21,755 nt of DNA from a virus, in the IMG/VR virus record IMGVR_UViG_3300009421_000015, positions 1 to 21,755 of that record; one strand, written 5' to 3'. The position numbers were made by a program, and so were the translations under genes. Positions 6,996-14,100 of this stretch are shown here, in pieces; positions within the stretch are counted from its first letter, which is position 1, and every line of letters begins with the position of its first letter. The notes beneath the pieces are model-generated. The model ran no database searches and was not told the DNA's origin. It saw only the letters and a program-made list of their open reading frames with translations.

Positions 6996-7717
6996 GAGGC
7001 GTTCTCCCATCGGAACGTACGCGGGTTGAAGCGCCCTACCGTGTCATTCGGCATCGGCATCTCTGTGCCGGAATCGCTGTACGTGCTCGCAAACCGAAGC
7101 GGCTCGGGCGAGGGCTGTGGCGTGGTGACCGCGCCGGACGGCTGAGAGCCGGCGGGCATCGGAGGGGATGCGCCGAGGTACCCGCCACCGAGGCTCGGCA
7201 TGCCACGCTGACTCGCGATGCGCTGCTGCTCGCGGAGCACGTCCACCTGACGCTCGGGCTCGGGCGCCATCGCCCCCGCGAGCATCTGTCCGCCCGTCTG
7301 GAGCATCGCGGCCTGAACAAGTGGGTTCGCGCCACCGATAGCGCTCCCGACGCTCGAGGCGCCTCCGGCAATGCTGCTGCCGATGCCGGCGAGAAAGCCG
7401 CCTCCCCCTGCCGCTCCCGCCGCCGCTGTCCCTGCCGCTCCGGCGTTCGCCGCCGAGAGGAGCGCCCCGCCACCGCTCATGCCAGCACTCGCCGCCCCCG
7501 GAATGCTTCCGATGCCAGCCGCCGCTCCCGCCCCGCCTGCGCCGCCTGCCGCTGCCGCCGGTCCCGCCGCCGCCCCTGCCGTGAGCAGCGTCGCGGCAAT
7601 CACGGCCTGCACCGTCACGACATTCCGAACGCCCTCGTCAACCCGCTTCCACTCATCCGAGATGTCTTTCCCTGAGCGCTTGAGCTGCTTTGTGATGACC
7701 CGGCCGGGATTGCTCAC
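6992..7717 (-). CDS. Gly/Ala-rich membrane-active ejection protein candidate (T7 gp14 position)
   Basis: This 241-residue protein starts at GTG 7717, overlapping the preceding stop as GTGA, with GAGGACAGGACA upstream as ribosome site. Residues 1-33 are a basic amphipathic head. Residues about 34-150 are an extended Gly/Ala/Ser tract with glycine-zipper character (GGAGGAGAAAGIG, GIGSSIAGG) plus a short hydrophobic segment VVTVQAVIAATLLTAG (about 33-48). Residues 151-241 are polar, ending FNPRTFRWENAS. Small glycine-rich proteins of this type precede the large internal proteins in many podoviruses and are thought to enter the outer membrane during DNA injection. T7 gp14 occupies the same place, after gp13. 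Here it follows the GNAT-like gene. Function is inferred from composition and order. Confidence 0.7.
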   Translation of the reverse strand: MSNPGRVITKQLKRSGKDISDEWKRVDEGVRNVVTVQAVIAATLLTAGAAAGPAAAAGGAGGAGAAAGIGSIPGAASAGMSGGGALLSAANAGAAGTAAAGAAGGGGFLAGIGSSIAGGASSVGSAIGGANPLVQAAMLQTGGQMLAGAMAPEPERQVDVLREQQRIASQRGMPSLGGGYLGASPPMPAGSQPSGAVTTPQPSPEPLRFASTYSDSGTEMPMPNDTVGRFNPRTFRWENAS

Positions 7718-8145
7718 TGTCCTGTCCTCAATTGATAGTTACCGCCGACGTGCTCGAAACCCAGCCGCCCGATAAGGCGCTCCGCGCGCTCGTTCCGGCT
7801 CGACACCGAGAGCGTCACGAGTGCCGCTCCTTGCTCCTCCGCCCAGCGCTTGTAAGCCCGAACGAGTGCCGCGCCCTCGCCCGTCCGGCAGATGAATGCC
7901 TGGTCGCTCGCCGCCGTCCCCACCGCCATGTCGAGCGGCGCGAGACTCGCGAGGAGCACGCCCCCCACTCCTCCCCGGTCTGAGACCCACGAGAACATCT
8001 CGTCACCGCCGACGAGGTAGGTATGCACCGTGCGCGCAAGACGCGCGCGGTCGACCGGGATGTGCCCGTACGGCATCGAACGCCACGTCTCGATGAGCAA
8101 GCGCGTGATGGCGCGAGCGTCGGAGTACAGCGCCTCTCTAATCAC
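7714..8145 (-). CDS. GNAT-fold acetyltransferase-like protein (T7 gp13 position)
   Basis: I start this at GTG 8145, sharing a base with the previous stop (TAGTG), for 143 residues beginning (M)IREALYSDARAI, the usual first strand and helix of GNAT proteins. An upstream TTG at 8166 is possible. The acetyl-CoA loop appears as CRTGEGAALVRAYKRWAEE (about 85-103); the G-x-G is kept, but the usual Gln/Arg four residues ahead of it is Cys. The last third has NERAERLIGRLGFEHVG, matching the conserved Asn...Ala...Leu/Tyr...GF end of the fold. The gene lies between nozzle-like and ejection-like genes, as T7 gene 13 does, and I recall that gp13-family internal proteins have been placed in the acetyltransferase fold. 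Whether it acetylates anything or is a structural use of the fold cannot be told. Confidence 0.75.
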   Translation of the reverse strand: MIREALYSDARAITRLLIETWRSMPYGHIPVDRARLARTVHTYLVGGDEMFSWVSDRGGVGGVLLASLAPLDMAVGTAASDQAFICRTGEGAALVRAYKRWAEEQGAALVTLSVSSRNERAERLIGRLGFEHVGGNYQLRTGQ

Positions 8146-9374
8146 TACAGCGGCGCACGAATCCAACGGTCACGCTGCTCATCGAAATGCCATCGGAACC
8201 CTTCTCCTGCAGACACGATTGGCGTCTTCATCCACTGCCCGCGACTCGAGTCGTACTGCCACCGATAGCCCTCCCCTGGCGGGGCGGTGGGCTGTCGAGT
8301 GCTGTCCTGGGAAGGGGCGCCCATCGCGGAACCCGCCGACGAGCCGAAGACGAACTGCGTGCCGGCAAGCTCTGTCCCGCGCGAGATGACCGTGGCGCTC
8401 GCGTTGTGCATGCGCTCGAGGTTTCGAATGCCCTGCGCCCGTGCCTCATTCGAGAAATCGGGGTTCGACTGCATCGCCTGGATTTGAGCGTGAGTGTTCG
8501 TCGAGAGGCTAGTGAGCTGGTCACGAACGGCCGCCTCTCGCTCAGCAGCGTATTGCTCGCGGTTGAGCGCCGATTGCTGCGTTGCGTTCTGCGCCGAGAG
8601 CGAGTGCTGTCCCGCTATCTGCTGTCCCTGAAGGCCATAGTTGATATCTCCTTGTTGCGCCTGTAGCTGAGTCGAGTAGCCAAAATTGTCGCCGGCAAGC
8701 GTCCGTTGACCGGCAATCTGCTGGCCCTGGAGCTGGGTGTTGTAGCCGAACTGAGCCTGGTCGCGACGTAGGTCGACGCCGCCCTGTCGGTCGATGAGCC
8801 CGCCTTGAATCCTCCCCTGATTGTCCTGCTGCGCAAGCGTGTACCCGTGCCCTTCACGCTGGAGGCGGCTGTTGACGTTGCCTTGCCGGTCAATCAGCCC
8901 GCCCTGGATGCGGCCTTGGTTGTTCTGCTGGGCGAGGGTGTAGCCGTGGCCCTCTCTCTGGAGACGACTGTTCGCATCCGTCTGCACGCCTATCAGGCTC
9001 CGCTGGTTGCCGAAGTCCTGATCGGCACGCGATGCGCTGTTCTGATAGTTCTGCGTGGCCAGCCCGCCCTGCTGGCGATACGCGCTGTCCTGTAACGCGG
9101 CTTGCCCGTACAGCCCCGCGTCCTGTTGCGCTATCGGGAGAGCGGCACGAACGCGCGCGTCCTCGACCGCGCCGACCGCCATGGACGACGACAGAAGCCC
9201 CCGCGCGTTCGCCTGACGGTTCCCCTGCGCCTCGGCCTGGCGCATGTAAGGGTTGTCTCGCCGAAGAAGACCCGTCAGTCGGCTCTCAACCGTCGCTTCG
9301 GGGCGAATCGTCGTCGTGTTGCGCTGGAGCTGCGCCGCTTGCCGGGGGCGCGCTCCGAGAAATCCCGCTGGCAT
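8145..9374 (-). CDS. Gln-rich repeat virion protein
   Basis: This 409-residue protein starts at ATG 9374 sharing one base with the previous stop (TAATG). Residues 1-130 are a Gln/Arg/Ala-rich helical region. Residues 135-167 and 168-200 are two nearly identical 33-residue units (NSRLQREGHGYTLAQQ...), differing at very few positions. Residues 209-262 hold looser copies of a FGYxTQLQ/GLQGQQIAGQ motif. Residues 367-386 and 390-409 are two copies of a C-terminal 20-residue motif, GEGYRWQYD... and GEGFRWHFD..., each ending near W-x-K/R-x-P. No cysteine, membrane helix or enzyme motif is seen. Long Gln-rich repeat chains of this kind suit an elongated virion protein (internal or tail stem). Family unknown to me. 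It lies between the nozzle-like gene and the GNAT gene. Confidence 0.7.
   Translation of the reverse strand: MPAGFLGARPRQAAQLQRNTTTIRPEATVESRLTGLLRRDNPYMRQAEAQGNRQANARGLLSSSMAVGAVEDARVRAALPIAQQDAGLYGQAALQDSAYRQQGGLATQNYQNSASRADQDFGNQRSLIGVQTDANSRLQREGHGYTLAQQNNQGRIQGGLIDRQGNVNSRLQREGHGYTLAQQDNQGRIQGGLIDRQGGVDLRRDQAQFGYNTQLQGQQIAGQRTLAGDNFGYSTQLQAQQGDINYGLQGQQIAGQHSLSAQNATQQSALNREQYAAEREAAVRDQLTSLSTNTHAQIQAMQSNPDFSNEARAQGIRNLERMHNASATVISRGTELAGTQFVFGSSAGSAMGAPSQDSTRQPTAPPGEGYRWQYDSSRGQWMKTPIVSAGEGFRWHFDEQRDRWIRAPL
8148..8276 (-). repeat. Two copies of a 20-residue GEG[YF]RW motif at the C-terminus
   Basis: The codons at 8276-8217 (GEGYRWQYDSSRGQWMKTPI) and 8207-8148 (GEGFRWHFDEQRDRWIRAPL) encode aligned motifs with conserved G-E-G, R-W, aspartate, W and P. 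The second copy ends the protein exactly. It looks like a duplicated small docking or binding element. Confidence 0.75.
8775..8972 (-). repeat. Tandem 99-base (33-codon) repeat inside the Gln-rich gene
   Basis: Unit 1 is 8972-8874 and unit 2 is 8873-8775. Over their first 29 codons I count about 20 base differences in 86 positions, but only one amino-acid change (Asn to Asp). Almost all differences are silent, including AGG/CGC and CGT/AGA arginine switches. Confidence 0.9.
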
Positions 9375-11173
9375 TAGCGCGCCTGTCCTCGGTCGGTGTA
9401 GTGGACGATGATGGATTTCACCTCGTGCTCATGCGTGCTCGTCGGCTCGAGTCGGAGCGATTGAGAAAGACCCGTCCCGATGAGGTACACAACGCCTCGA
9501 AACGCCTGCATAAAGCGCGAGAGAAGATCCGGGCGGTAGCCAGGGGCGGCGCGGGAGAGGGGCGTGATATCGACCGCCGCCGAGTCGGCATAAGCGTCCT
9601 CGCCGTCATCGAGAACGCTCGTCACAGACATGCCCAGGCGAGGGTCGCCCTCGAACTCGAGGACCGCTTTGTGAAAGCGCTTTTTCAGCCTCGGGCGCCC
9701 GTAGTGAAAATCGTGGAACTCGAGGAACGCATCAATGACCTCGCCGGAGAACGTGCCGCCCGCATCGAGCCGATGCACCCAGCCATCTCCCGTCGCGACG
9801 AATATCTCGTCATCATCCCCCCTCCGAATCCCGACAGCGGTAATCGTGTGCCCTAAGTCGACCTCCATCGCGCCCGCGAGCGCCGAGCCCGCGAATGTCA
9901 AATACAGCCCCCGCCCGTCCTCGTTGAGCAGTCGATACTGCGATTTGTCGCGCGAGACGACGCTGAACAGCCTCGCCCCTTGGCGAATTCTCTGATACGT
10001 CTCGTCGAATCGCTGACTCAGTGCCTTCGAAACGAATCCGCCGTAACGGTCCGATGCGCCGAGCGTCGTGATGCCGCGCCGGTCGCAAAAGATGGCGGTC
10101 GGCATGTCTTGGAGCGTGCCGGGAATAGCCCCTGCTTCGTCCGAGTACAGCTCTACGCGCCAGTCATCGACGGAGGTGCCGGTCAATATGCTGATGCGGT
10201 CGGCGCAGAAAATAGCGAGCGCCCCGCCGGGGAGCGCCTGGAAGCCCGTTATCTCGTCCCCGACGCCGAACTCCCCCGCACCACCACTCGTGTCGAACGA
10301 CGCGGGATTGCCGAGCGCGGAATGAAGCACTCGGCCGCCGGGAAAGGCGAGCATCAAGTGCTGTTGATGTGCCGTGACGTGCGTCGGCTGCGACTCGGTG
10401 AGCGGTACGGTGTCGTCGATGTAGACCGGCGGCTCAATGCCCTCGACGTAGAACGGCGCGGTCTGTCCATTGACGAAGAACATGCGGGGCTCGAGCCCTG
10501 GGAAGGCATGCACGTAGGCGCTCCAACGCGCCTTCGAAGGGTCGTCAACCGGAATGACGCCGAACGACTGCCAGAAGCCGCCCTCGTGGCGCGCACGCTG
10601 GATGACGGCCTTGCCCTCGTCGTTCATCTGGACGGCGTACACATGCCCGCCCATCGCGCCGAGATAGACCACCTCGCCAGCCCCGCCGGCACCCCGAAAA
10701 GGCGTGTAGAACGCCCCTTCGGACAGGTAATTCTGGAACTGCACGCGCTCGCTCTCGAGGAGCGGAATATCGGTATTGACGATAACGCTCGGGCCGTACT
10801 CCCCCGTAGGGAAGAGCACATCCCCCGTGCTTAGCTTCTCTGTCGCGCGCTCTTTCTCGATGAGCGAGACGGAGAGGTGCGTTCCTCGATGCGCCGTCGC
10901 GAGCGAGCGAAATCGCACGCCGTTCGCCGTCGACCGTGCCGCGCCGTCCGGGAGCGGGTCCAGGCGATTGACGAGCACCGCTTGCAGCGCGTCATAGCGC
11001 GGCGAGACATCGCGCCCCGACCACCGCCGCATGCCCCCGATGCGCCGGTACCCGCCCTCAGCCAAAGCTTCGTAATTGAGCGAGCGCCGCACCGTGCCGG
11101 GAGCGGCGCTGAAATCGGAGGACACCTCGTCCAGCCCGCCGGCACAGACGAGGGTTTGGACGCGGTGGGTCAA
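9374..11173 (-). CDS. Tail nozzle / head-completion-like structural protein
   Basis: I favour TTG 11173, overlapping the adaptor stop as TTGA, giving 599 residues beginning (M)THRVQTLVCAGGLDEV; GTG 11182 is an alternative, and the open frame to 11263 overlaps the adaptor too far. The early motif SLNYEALAEGGYRRIGGMRRW (about 36-56) resembles the LNYE...GGYRRI..Y signature in podovirus tail-hub proteins of the P22 gp10 / nozzle type. The rest is beta-rich with regular Gly/Asp turns, including GDEITGFQALPGGALAIFC (about 270-290) and GWVHRLDAGGTF, consistent with a beta-propeller body. No enzyme motif. It directly follows the adaptor, as T7 gene 12 follows gene 11. It would sit at the tail end and hold DNA in. 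Family assignment is from memory of the motif, not a search. Confidence 0.7.
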   Translation of the reverse strand: MTHRVQTLVCAGGLDEVSSDFSAAPGTVRRSLNYEALAEGGYRRIGGMRRWSGRDVSPRYDALQAVLVNRLDPLPDGAARSTANGVRFRSLATAHRGTHLSVSLIEKERATEKLSTGDVLFPTGEYGPSVIVNTDIPLLESERVQFQNYLSEGAFYTPFRGAGGAGEVVYLGAMGGHVYAVQMNDEGKAVIQRARHEGGFWQSFGVIPVDDPSKARWSAYVHAFPGLEPRMFFVNGQTAPFYVEGIEPPVYIDDTVPLTESQPTHVTAHQQHLMLAFPGGRVLHSALGNPASFDTSGGAGEFGVGDEITGFQALPGGALAIFCADRISILTGTSVDDWRVELYSDEAGAIPGTLQDMPTAIFCDRRGITTLGASDRYGGFVSKALSQRFDETYQRIRQGARLFSVVSRDKSQYRLLNEDGRGLYLTFAGSALAGAMEVDLGHTITAVGIRRGDDDEIFVATGDGWVHRLDAGGTFSGEVIDAFLEFHDFHYGRPRLKKRFHKAVLEFEGDPRLGMSVTSVLDDGEDAYADSAAVDITPLSRAAPGYRPDLLSRFMQAFRGVVYLIGTGLSQSLRLEPTSTHEHEVKSIIVHYTDRGQAR

Positions 11174-11874
11174 TCTACCCACACCTGTAGCGGTTGCTCT
11201 GGAGAGTGGGTACGGCTCCATGCGTTGTTCGGGAGATACAGTGCCTCGAGCCGCCCCATCCACTCGGCAAAGCGCGCCTCGGCCGTCCTCATCAGAAACT
11301 CCGCCTCGTCCGTCTCGTAGTGCAGCGCCAGCGCACGATAGAAAATCACGTCATGGTGGGAGGCGGGGATGTGCGGCGTGTCGTCGCTCGAGGTGAGCAC
11401 CGCTGGCGCAACGACGCATTCAGCCCGGAGGACAAACGGCAACGCCGAGACCGGACTGAGCTGAATCGCGCCGCTCGGGTCGACGGAAAATTCGCTCGGG
11501 AGGCTGTTGACGGCCGCCGGCTGTCTCGACACCTCTCGCCGCTCGCGGAACGCGGGCCAGGGCATGGGCACTATCTGCTGATGCCAGCGCTCCGTCCGCC
11601 CGTACACCGCGTTCTCGTTCAGAGAGAGAACGTCCAGGTGAGTGTCGCGCGGGTCGACAAATCCACAGCGCGCCTCGACGAAGAAGTCAATCGAGGGGCG
11701 CATGAACGTCCAGTCCACATGAGCTGTCTCTATCTCGCGCACCGCCTCCGCGACGTAGTCACAGATACGCTGCAGTCGCTCGGGCTGCCCGACAACGTCG
11801 TCCGGCTTCCCCGATGAGGCGCCCGCAATCGCCGCGCGACGTGCGACGCGTTGACAGAGCGCGAGATAGGCCAT
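11170..11874 (-). CDS. Head-tail adaptor protein
   Basis: This 234-residue protein begins MAYLALCQRVARRAAIAG and continues with VVGQPERLQRICDYVAEAV then HVDWTFMRPS. This helical N-terminal pattern (L.QR...A.I.G....VVGQ..EL.R...WV..A...I...H.DW.FLR) is one I know from podovirus adaptor (tail tubular A-like) proteins. These form the ring under the portal to which the nozzle binds. The C-terminal half contains the helix HHDVIFYRALALHYETDEAE and EARFAEWMGRLEALYLP, again typical of the adaptor end. It starts at ATG 11874, four bases after the previous stop. Its end overlaps the nozzle-like gene by four bases. Order relative to capsid and nozzle supports the call. Confidence 0.8.
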   Translation of the reverse strand: MAYLALCQRVARRAAIAGASSGKPDDVVGQPERLQRICDYVAEAVREIETAHVDWTFMRPSIDFFVEARCGFVDPRDTHLDVLSLNENAVYGRTERWHQQIVPMPWPAFRERREVSRQPAAVNSLPSEFSVDPSGAIQLSPVSALPFVLRAECVVAPAVLTSSDDTPHIPASHHDVIFYRALALHYETDEAEFLMRTAEARFAEWMGRLEALYLPNNAWSRTHSPEQPLQVWVD

Positions 11875-11878
11875 CGAC

Positions 11879-12229
11879 TCAGGCCCCGTTGCCCGTGTCG
11901 TTCGTCTTCACAGGCTCGCCGTCGATAATCGTCACCTCCGGCTCGTGAGGACCGCTCACGAGATGTTCCTTCGCCTCCGCCCCCGTGCGCTTGTCGTCGA
12001 GCGTTTCCCAAGGATTCGTCACGCCCGGCATCTCGTCCTGTATATAGCCCGAGGCCAGGACGCTCGGCGTGCTCGGGTCGGCCTTCACCCGCTCAGGGTC
12101 CGGCTCGCCGGGCTCCTCGGCAGGGCGACGACTCGCGAGCGCGTCGCGCTTCGAGCGCATGCCCGTGATGCCGTCTTTCGGCTCGGTGTCCGGGCCGCCC
12201 TTCTTCTTCTCGCTCTTCTTCTCGCTCAT
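11879..12229 (-). CDS. Small charged protein of unknown function
   Basis: This 116-residue protein starts at ATG 12229 with an ATGA overlap with the preceding stop. The first 15 residues are nearly all Lys, Glu and Ser (MSEKKSEKKKGG). Residues about 25-60 carry charged linker sequence, and residues about 60-110 contain SGYIQDEMPGVTNPWETLDD and a beta-like EVTIIDGEPVKTND. No family recognised. It appears largely disordered. It lies between a SAP/HeH-like gene and the adaptor, in the set of small genes that often encode head decoration or completion factors, but nothing in it proves this. Confidence 0.65.
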   Translation of the reverse strand: MSEKKSEKKKGGPDTEPKDGITGMRSKRDALASRRPAEEPGEPDPERVKADPSTPSVLASGYIQDEMPGVTNPWETLDDKRTGAEAKEHLVSGPHEPEVTIIDGEPVKTNDTGNGA

Positions 12230-12672
12230 GATTCGCTCTCGCTCTCGTTCAATGCCGTCGCGACAAGCGCAACGAGTTGGTCTTTCTGATTAGATTTCGT
12301 CTGCACGCCGGCCCGCCCTAGCCAGCGCTTGATTGCAACGACGCCGTAGCCCTCCAACACTTCATCGAGCGGCATGTGCTTCAAAAGGCGCCTAAGGTTC
12401 GTCTTGTCGATGTCGTCCCCCATCACGAGCTTTGCGATGGCCGCGTTGTTCGCCGACGCAAGCGCCGCCGTCGCCTCTTCCATGAGCGACTTTTCGGGCT
12501 CGGCCCGAACCGCCCCGCAAGGCTTGCCGTGACGGTCTCGGAACTCGAGCTGTCCGGCGACGAGCTTCGAATAGAGCGCATCCCCGATAGGGCCGGACAT
12601 CCGTGCCCAGCCCTCGGCCTTCAGCGTCTCGTCAACGGCGGTCACGACGGTCCGTCGATGTCTCGCGCTCAC
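12226..12672 (-). CDS. Small protein with HeH/SAP-like C-terminal domain
   Basis: As written from GTG 12672 this has 148 residues; GTG 12645 would shorten it by nine and overlap the preceding gene by 14 rather than 41 bases. Neither has a good ribosome site. Residues about 20-55 are a small domain with GKPCG. Residues about 60-100 are helical. Residues about 102-143 (LDEVLEGYGVVAIKRWLGRAG, then SNQKDQLVALVATALNE) match the helix-extended loop-helix pattern of HeH/LEM/SAP-like modules, common at the ends of small phage virion proteins. The protein ends in ESESES. It is coupled by ATGA to the next gene. A head-associated or DNA-proximal role is possible. Confidence 0.6.
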   Translation of the reverse strand: MSARHRRTVVTAVDETLKAEGWARMSGPIGDALYSKLVAGQLEFRDRHGKPCGAVRAEPEKSLMEEATAALASANNAAIAKLVMGDDIDKTNLRRLLKHMPLDEVLEGYGVVAIKRWLGRAGVQTKSNQKDQLVALVATALNESESES

Positions 12673-12823
12673 GCATGGGCTCGGTCGGGACAGTCATTCG
12701 CCCCGCCTCCGTCATGTAGCGATAGCCCACTAGAGACTCCGTCTCGGCAAGGCCCGACGCGGGAGTGGCCGGTCGCGACGGTGCGGCCGGCTCCTCCTCG
12801 AACGGGTAGCCGTAGACGCTCAT
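12632..12823 (-). CDS. Small unknown protein downstream of the capsid genes
   Basis: I start this at ATG 12823, which overlaps the previous stop as ATGA and has GTGGGG just upstream; a GTG at 12829 is two codons earlier. The product has 63 residues, MSVYGYPFEEEPAAPSRPAT..., with an acidic-proline N-terminus, a central SLVGYRYMTEAG segment and a highly charged Arg-rich end (STDRRDRR). No family recognised. Its 3' end overlaps the next gene. Position suggests a small virion protein, unproven. Confidence 0.5.
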   Translation of the reverse strand: MSVYGYPFEEEPAAPSRPATPASGLAETESLVGYRYMTEAGRMTVPTEPMRERETSTDRRDRR

Positions 12824-13041
12824 CCCCACGTGTACGTCTGCCCCGAGGGCGCCTTCACCTTCTCGCCTTTGCGGGCCTTCGGGCGCGCACCGGTGCCGAC
12901 ATCCATGCCGAGCGAGCTGTGACCGCGACTCACCTGATAGCGCGCGGCAAGCCCCGATTTCAGGCTTGCCCCACTCTCGGGGCCGGCGTTCGGCCCGCTC
13001 GGGCGCTGGCTCTTGTTGTCTTCTTTGTGCTGGCTCTTCAT
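12820..13041 (-). CDS. Small basic protein just after the capsid gene
   Basis: The product from ATG 13041 has 73 residues, MKSQHKEDNKSQRPSG..., Lys/Gly/Ser-rich, with GLAARYQVSRGHSSLGMD in the middle and KARKGEKVKAPSGQTYTWG at the end. I prefer 13041 because it lies 25 bases after the capsid stop with GAGAG before it. A longer frame from 13119 would overlap the capsid gene by 53 bases. No family recognised. It is mostly disordered and positively charged, perhaps binding capsid or DNA. Its stop overlaps the following ATG (ATGA). Confidence 0.6.
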   Translation of the reverse strand: MKSQHKEDNKSQRPSGPNAGPESGASLKSGLAARYQVSRGHSSLGMDVGTGARPKARKGEKVKAPSGQTYTWG

Positions 13042-13066
13042 CGTGTTGCTCTCAGTTGGTGTGTCG

Positions 13067-14068
13067 TTACGCCGTTGCGCTCGTCCAGTGCCAGATGCGC
13101 GCCTCGGCCGCTTGGTCATAGGTCAACGCGAACTCGCCCATGTAGAACCAGGCAATGGCTCGATTCCGACCGAACCCCGAGGGAATCGCGGTCTGCACTT
13201 CCTCCGGGGTGACACACGCCTCGACCGTCGCGTCATCGCCGAAGAAGAAGACCTCGTCAGAGAGGTAGTTGTTACCCGCGAAGTCTTCCGAGCGAGCCTG
13301 CGCCGTCTGCTCGACGAATCGAACGCCGTGGTATTTGCCGATTTCGCCCGAGCGAATCATCGAAATGCCGGACTCGGTGTACTGATTGATACCGTCGAGT
13401 TGCTTTCGAATGCCCTTGAAAGCGGTCGGGCGCCCGATGGCGTAGTAGTCACCGTGTGCGTACGTCGGCACGTCCCCCTCACGCATGTCCAGCTCTATGC
13501 CGAGCGCGTGATTCAGCGTGAGTGCGGAGTTATTGATGACCGGCGCGGTGCCGTTCGTCGCGACCGTAATCTCGTCAGGGCTGTCGCCGCCGGCAGGTCC
13601 GACCTTGATAGGCGTTGCCACGTACTGCTCATACGCCCCGCCATCGAGCACCATCGCGCAATCTTCTTCAAGCTGCTTTTTGACGATCTCCTCGACAGGC
13701 TCCGCCGCTAGCTCCAGGAGCTTTCGCGTGGTAGGGATGGAGTTGCCCCATTCGGTCACCGTGACACTACGGAGCGACAGCGGCGCGCGAGTCCTCGGGA
13801 TGTCCTCAAGCTCGGTAATGCGCCGCCCGCGCGTTTCGACCTTTCCGTGAACGGACCAGGAGAACGTCTCGCCTTTGTGCTTGACGGGCTGGCTCGACTC
13901 GGGCAATTCGCAGAATTGGCGGAACCGCGCACGAGGCTGCACGCCGAGCCGGAGCTTTTTCGACATCATCGGCGCGTGGTACATGTTGCCGCCGAGTTCG
14001 CTGACGAACCAAAGCTGTCCCGTCGACTCCGCCGGAGCCGGGGACAGGGTAGAAAGTGGTACAGGCAT
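13067..14068 (-). CDS. Major capsid protein (HK97 fold, N4 gp56-like family)
   Basis: This 333-residue protein has the layout of the N4-gp56-type coat proteins of podoviruses: a mixed N-arm (MPVPLSTLSPAPAES...), a beta-rich E-loop region (KGETFSWSVHGKVETRGRRI, about 65-84), a long spine helix (about 111-140, TTRKLLELAAEPVEEIVKKQ), and then the P-domain. The segment DVPTYAHGDYYAIGRPTAFKG (about 200-220) and SGEIGKYHGVRFVEQT (about 243-258) match the conserved core motif of that family. It forms the icosahedral head shell. ATG 14068 lies 32 bases after the scaffold stop; the upstream GAGAAA is a weak ribosome site for so abundant a protein. No protease is in view, so scaffold-assisted assembly without cleavage is likely. 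Confidence 0.88.
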   Translation of the reverse strand: MPVPLSTLSPAPAESTGQLWFVSELGGNMYHAPMMSKKLRLGVQPRARFRQFCELPESSQPVKHKGETFSWSVHGKVETRGRRITELEDIPRTRAPLSLRSVTVTEWGNSIPTTRKLLELAAEPVEEIVKKQLEEDCAMVLDGGAYEQYVATPIKVGPAGGDSPDEITVATNGTAPVINNSALTLNHALGIELDMREGDVPTYAHGDYYAIGRPTAFKGIRKQLDGINQYTESGISMIRSGEIGKYHGVRFVEQTAQARSEDFAGNNYLSDEVFFFGDDATVEACVTPEEVQTAIPSGFGRNRAIAWFYMGEFALTYDQAAEARIWHWTSATA

Positions 14069-14100
14069 GACTGTCGTTTCTCAGTAAATTGTATGGAGTG

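Noticed and set aside
9032-10834. Two 270-285 codon plus-strand frames antisense to the Gln-rich and nozzle-like genes
   Set aside because: Both are Arg/Ala-rich without motifs and oppose well-supported genes with repeats and family signatures on the other strand.
12376-13212. A 278-codon plus-strand frame antisense to the small post-capsid genes
   Set aside because: Arg/Pro/Ser-rich, no domain, and it crosses three minus-strand genes linked by start-stop overlaps and the end of the capsid gene.
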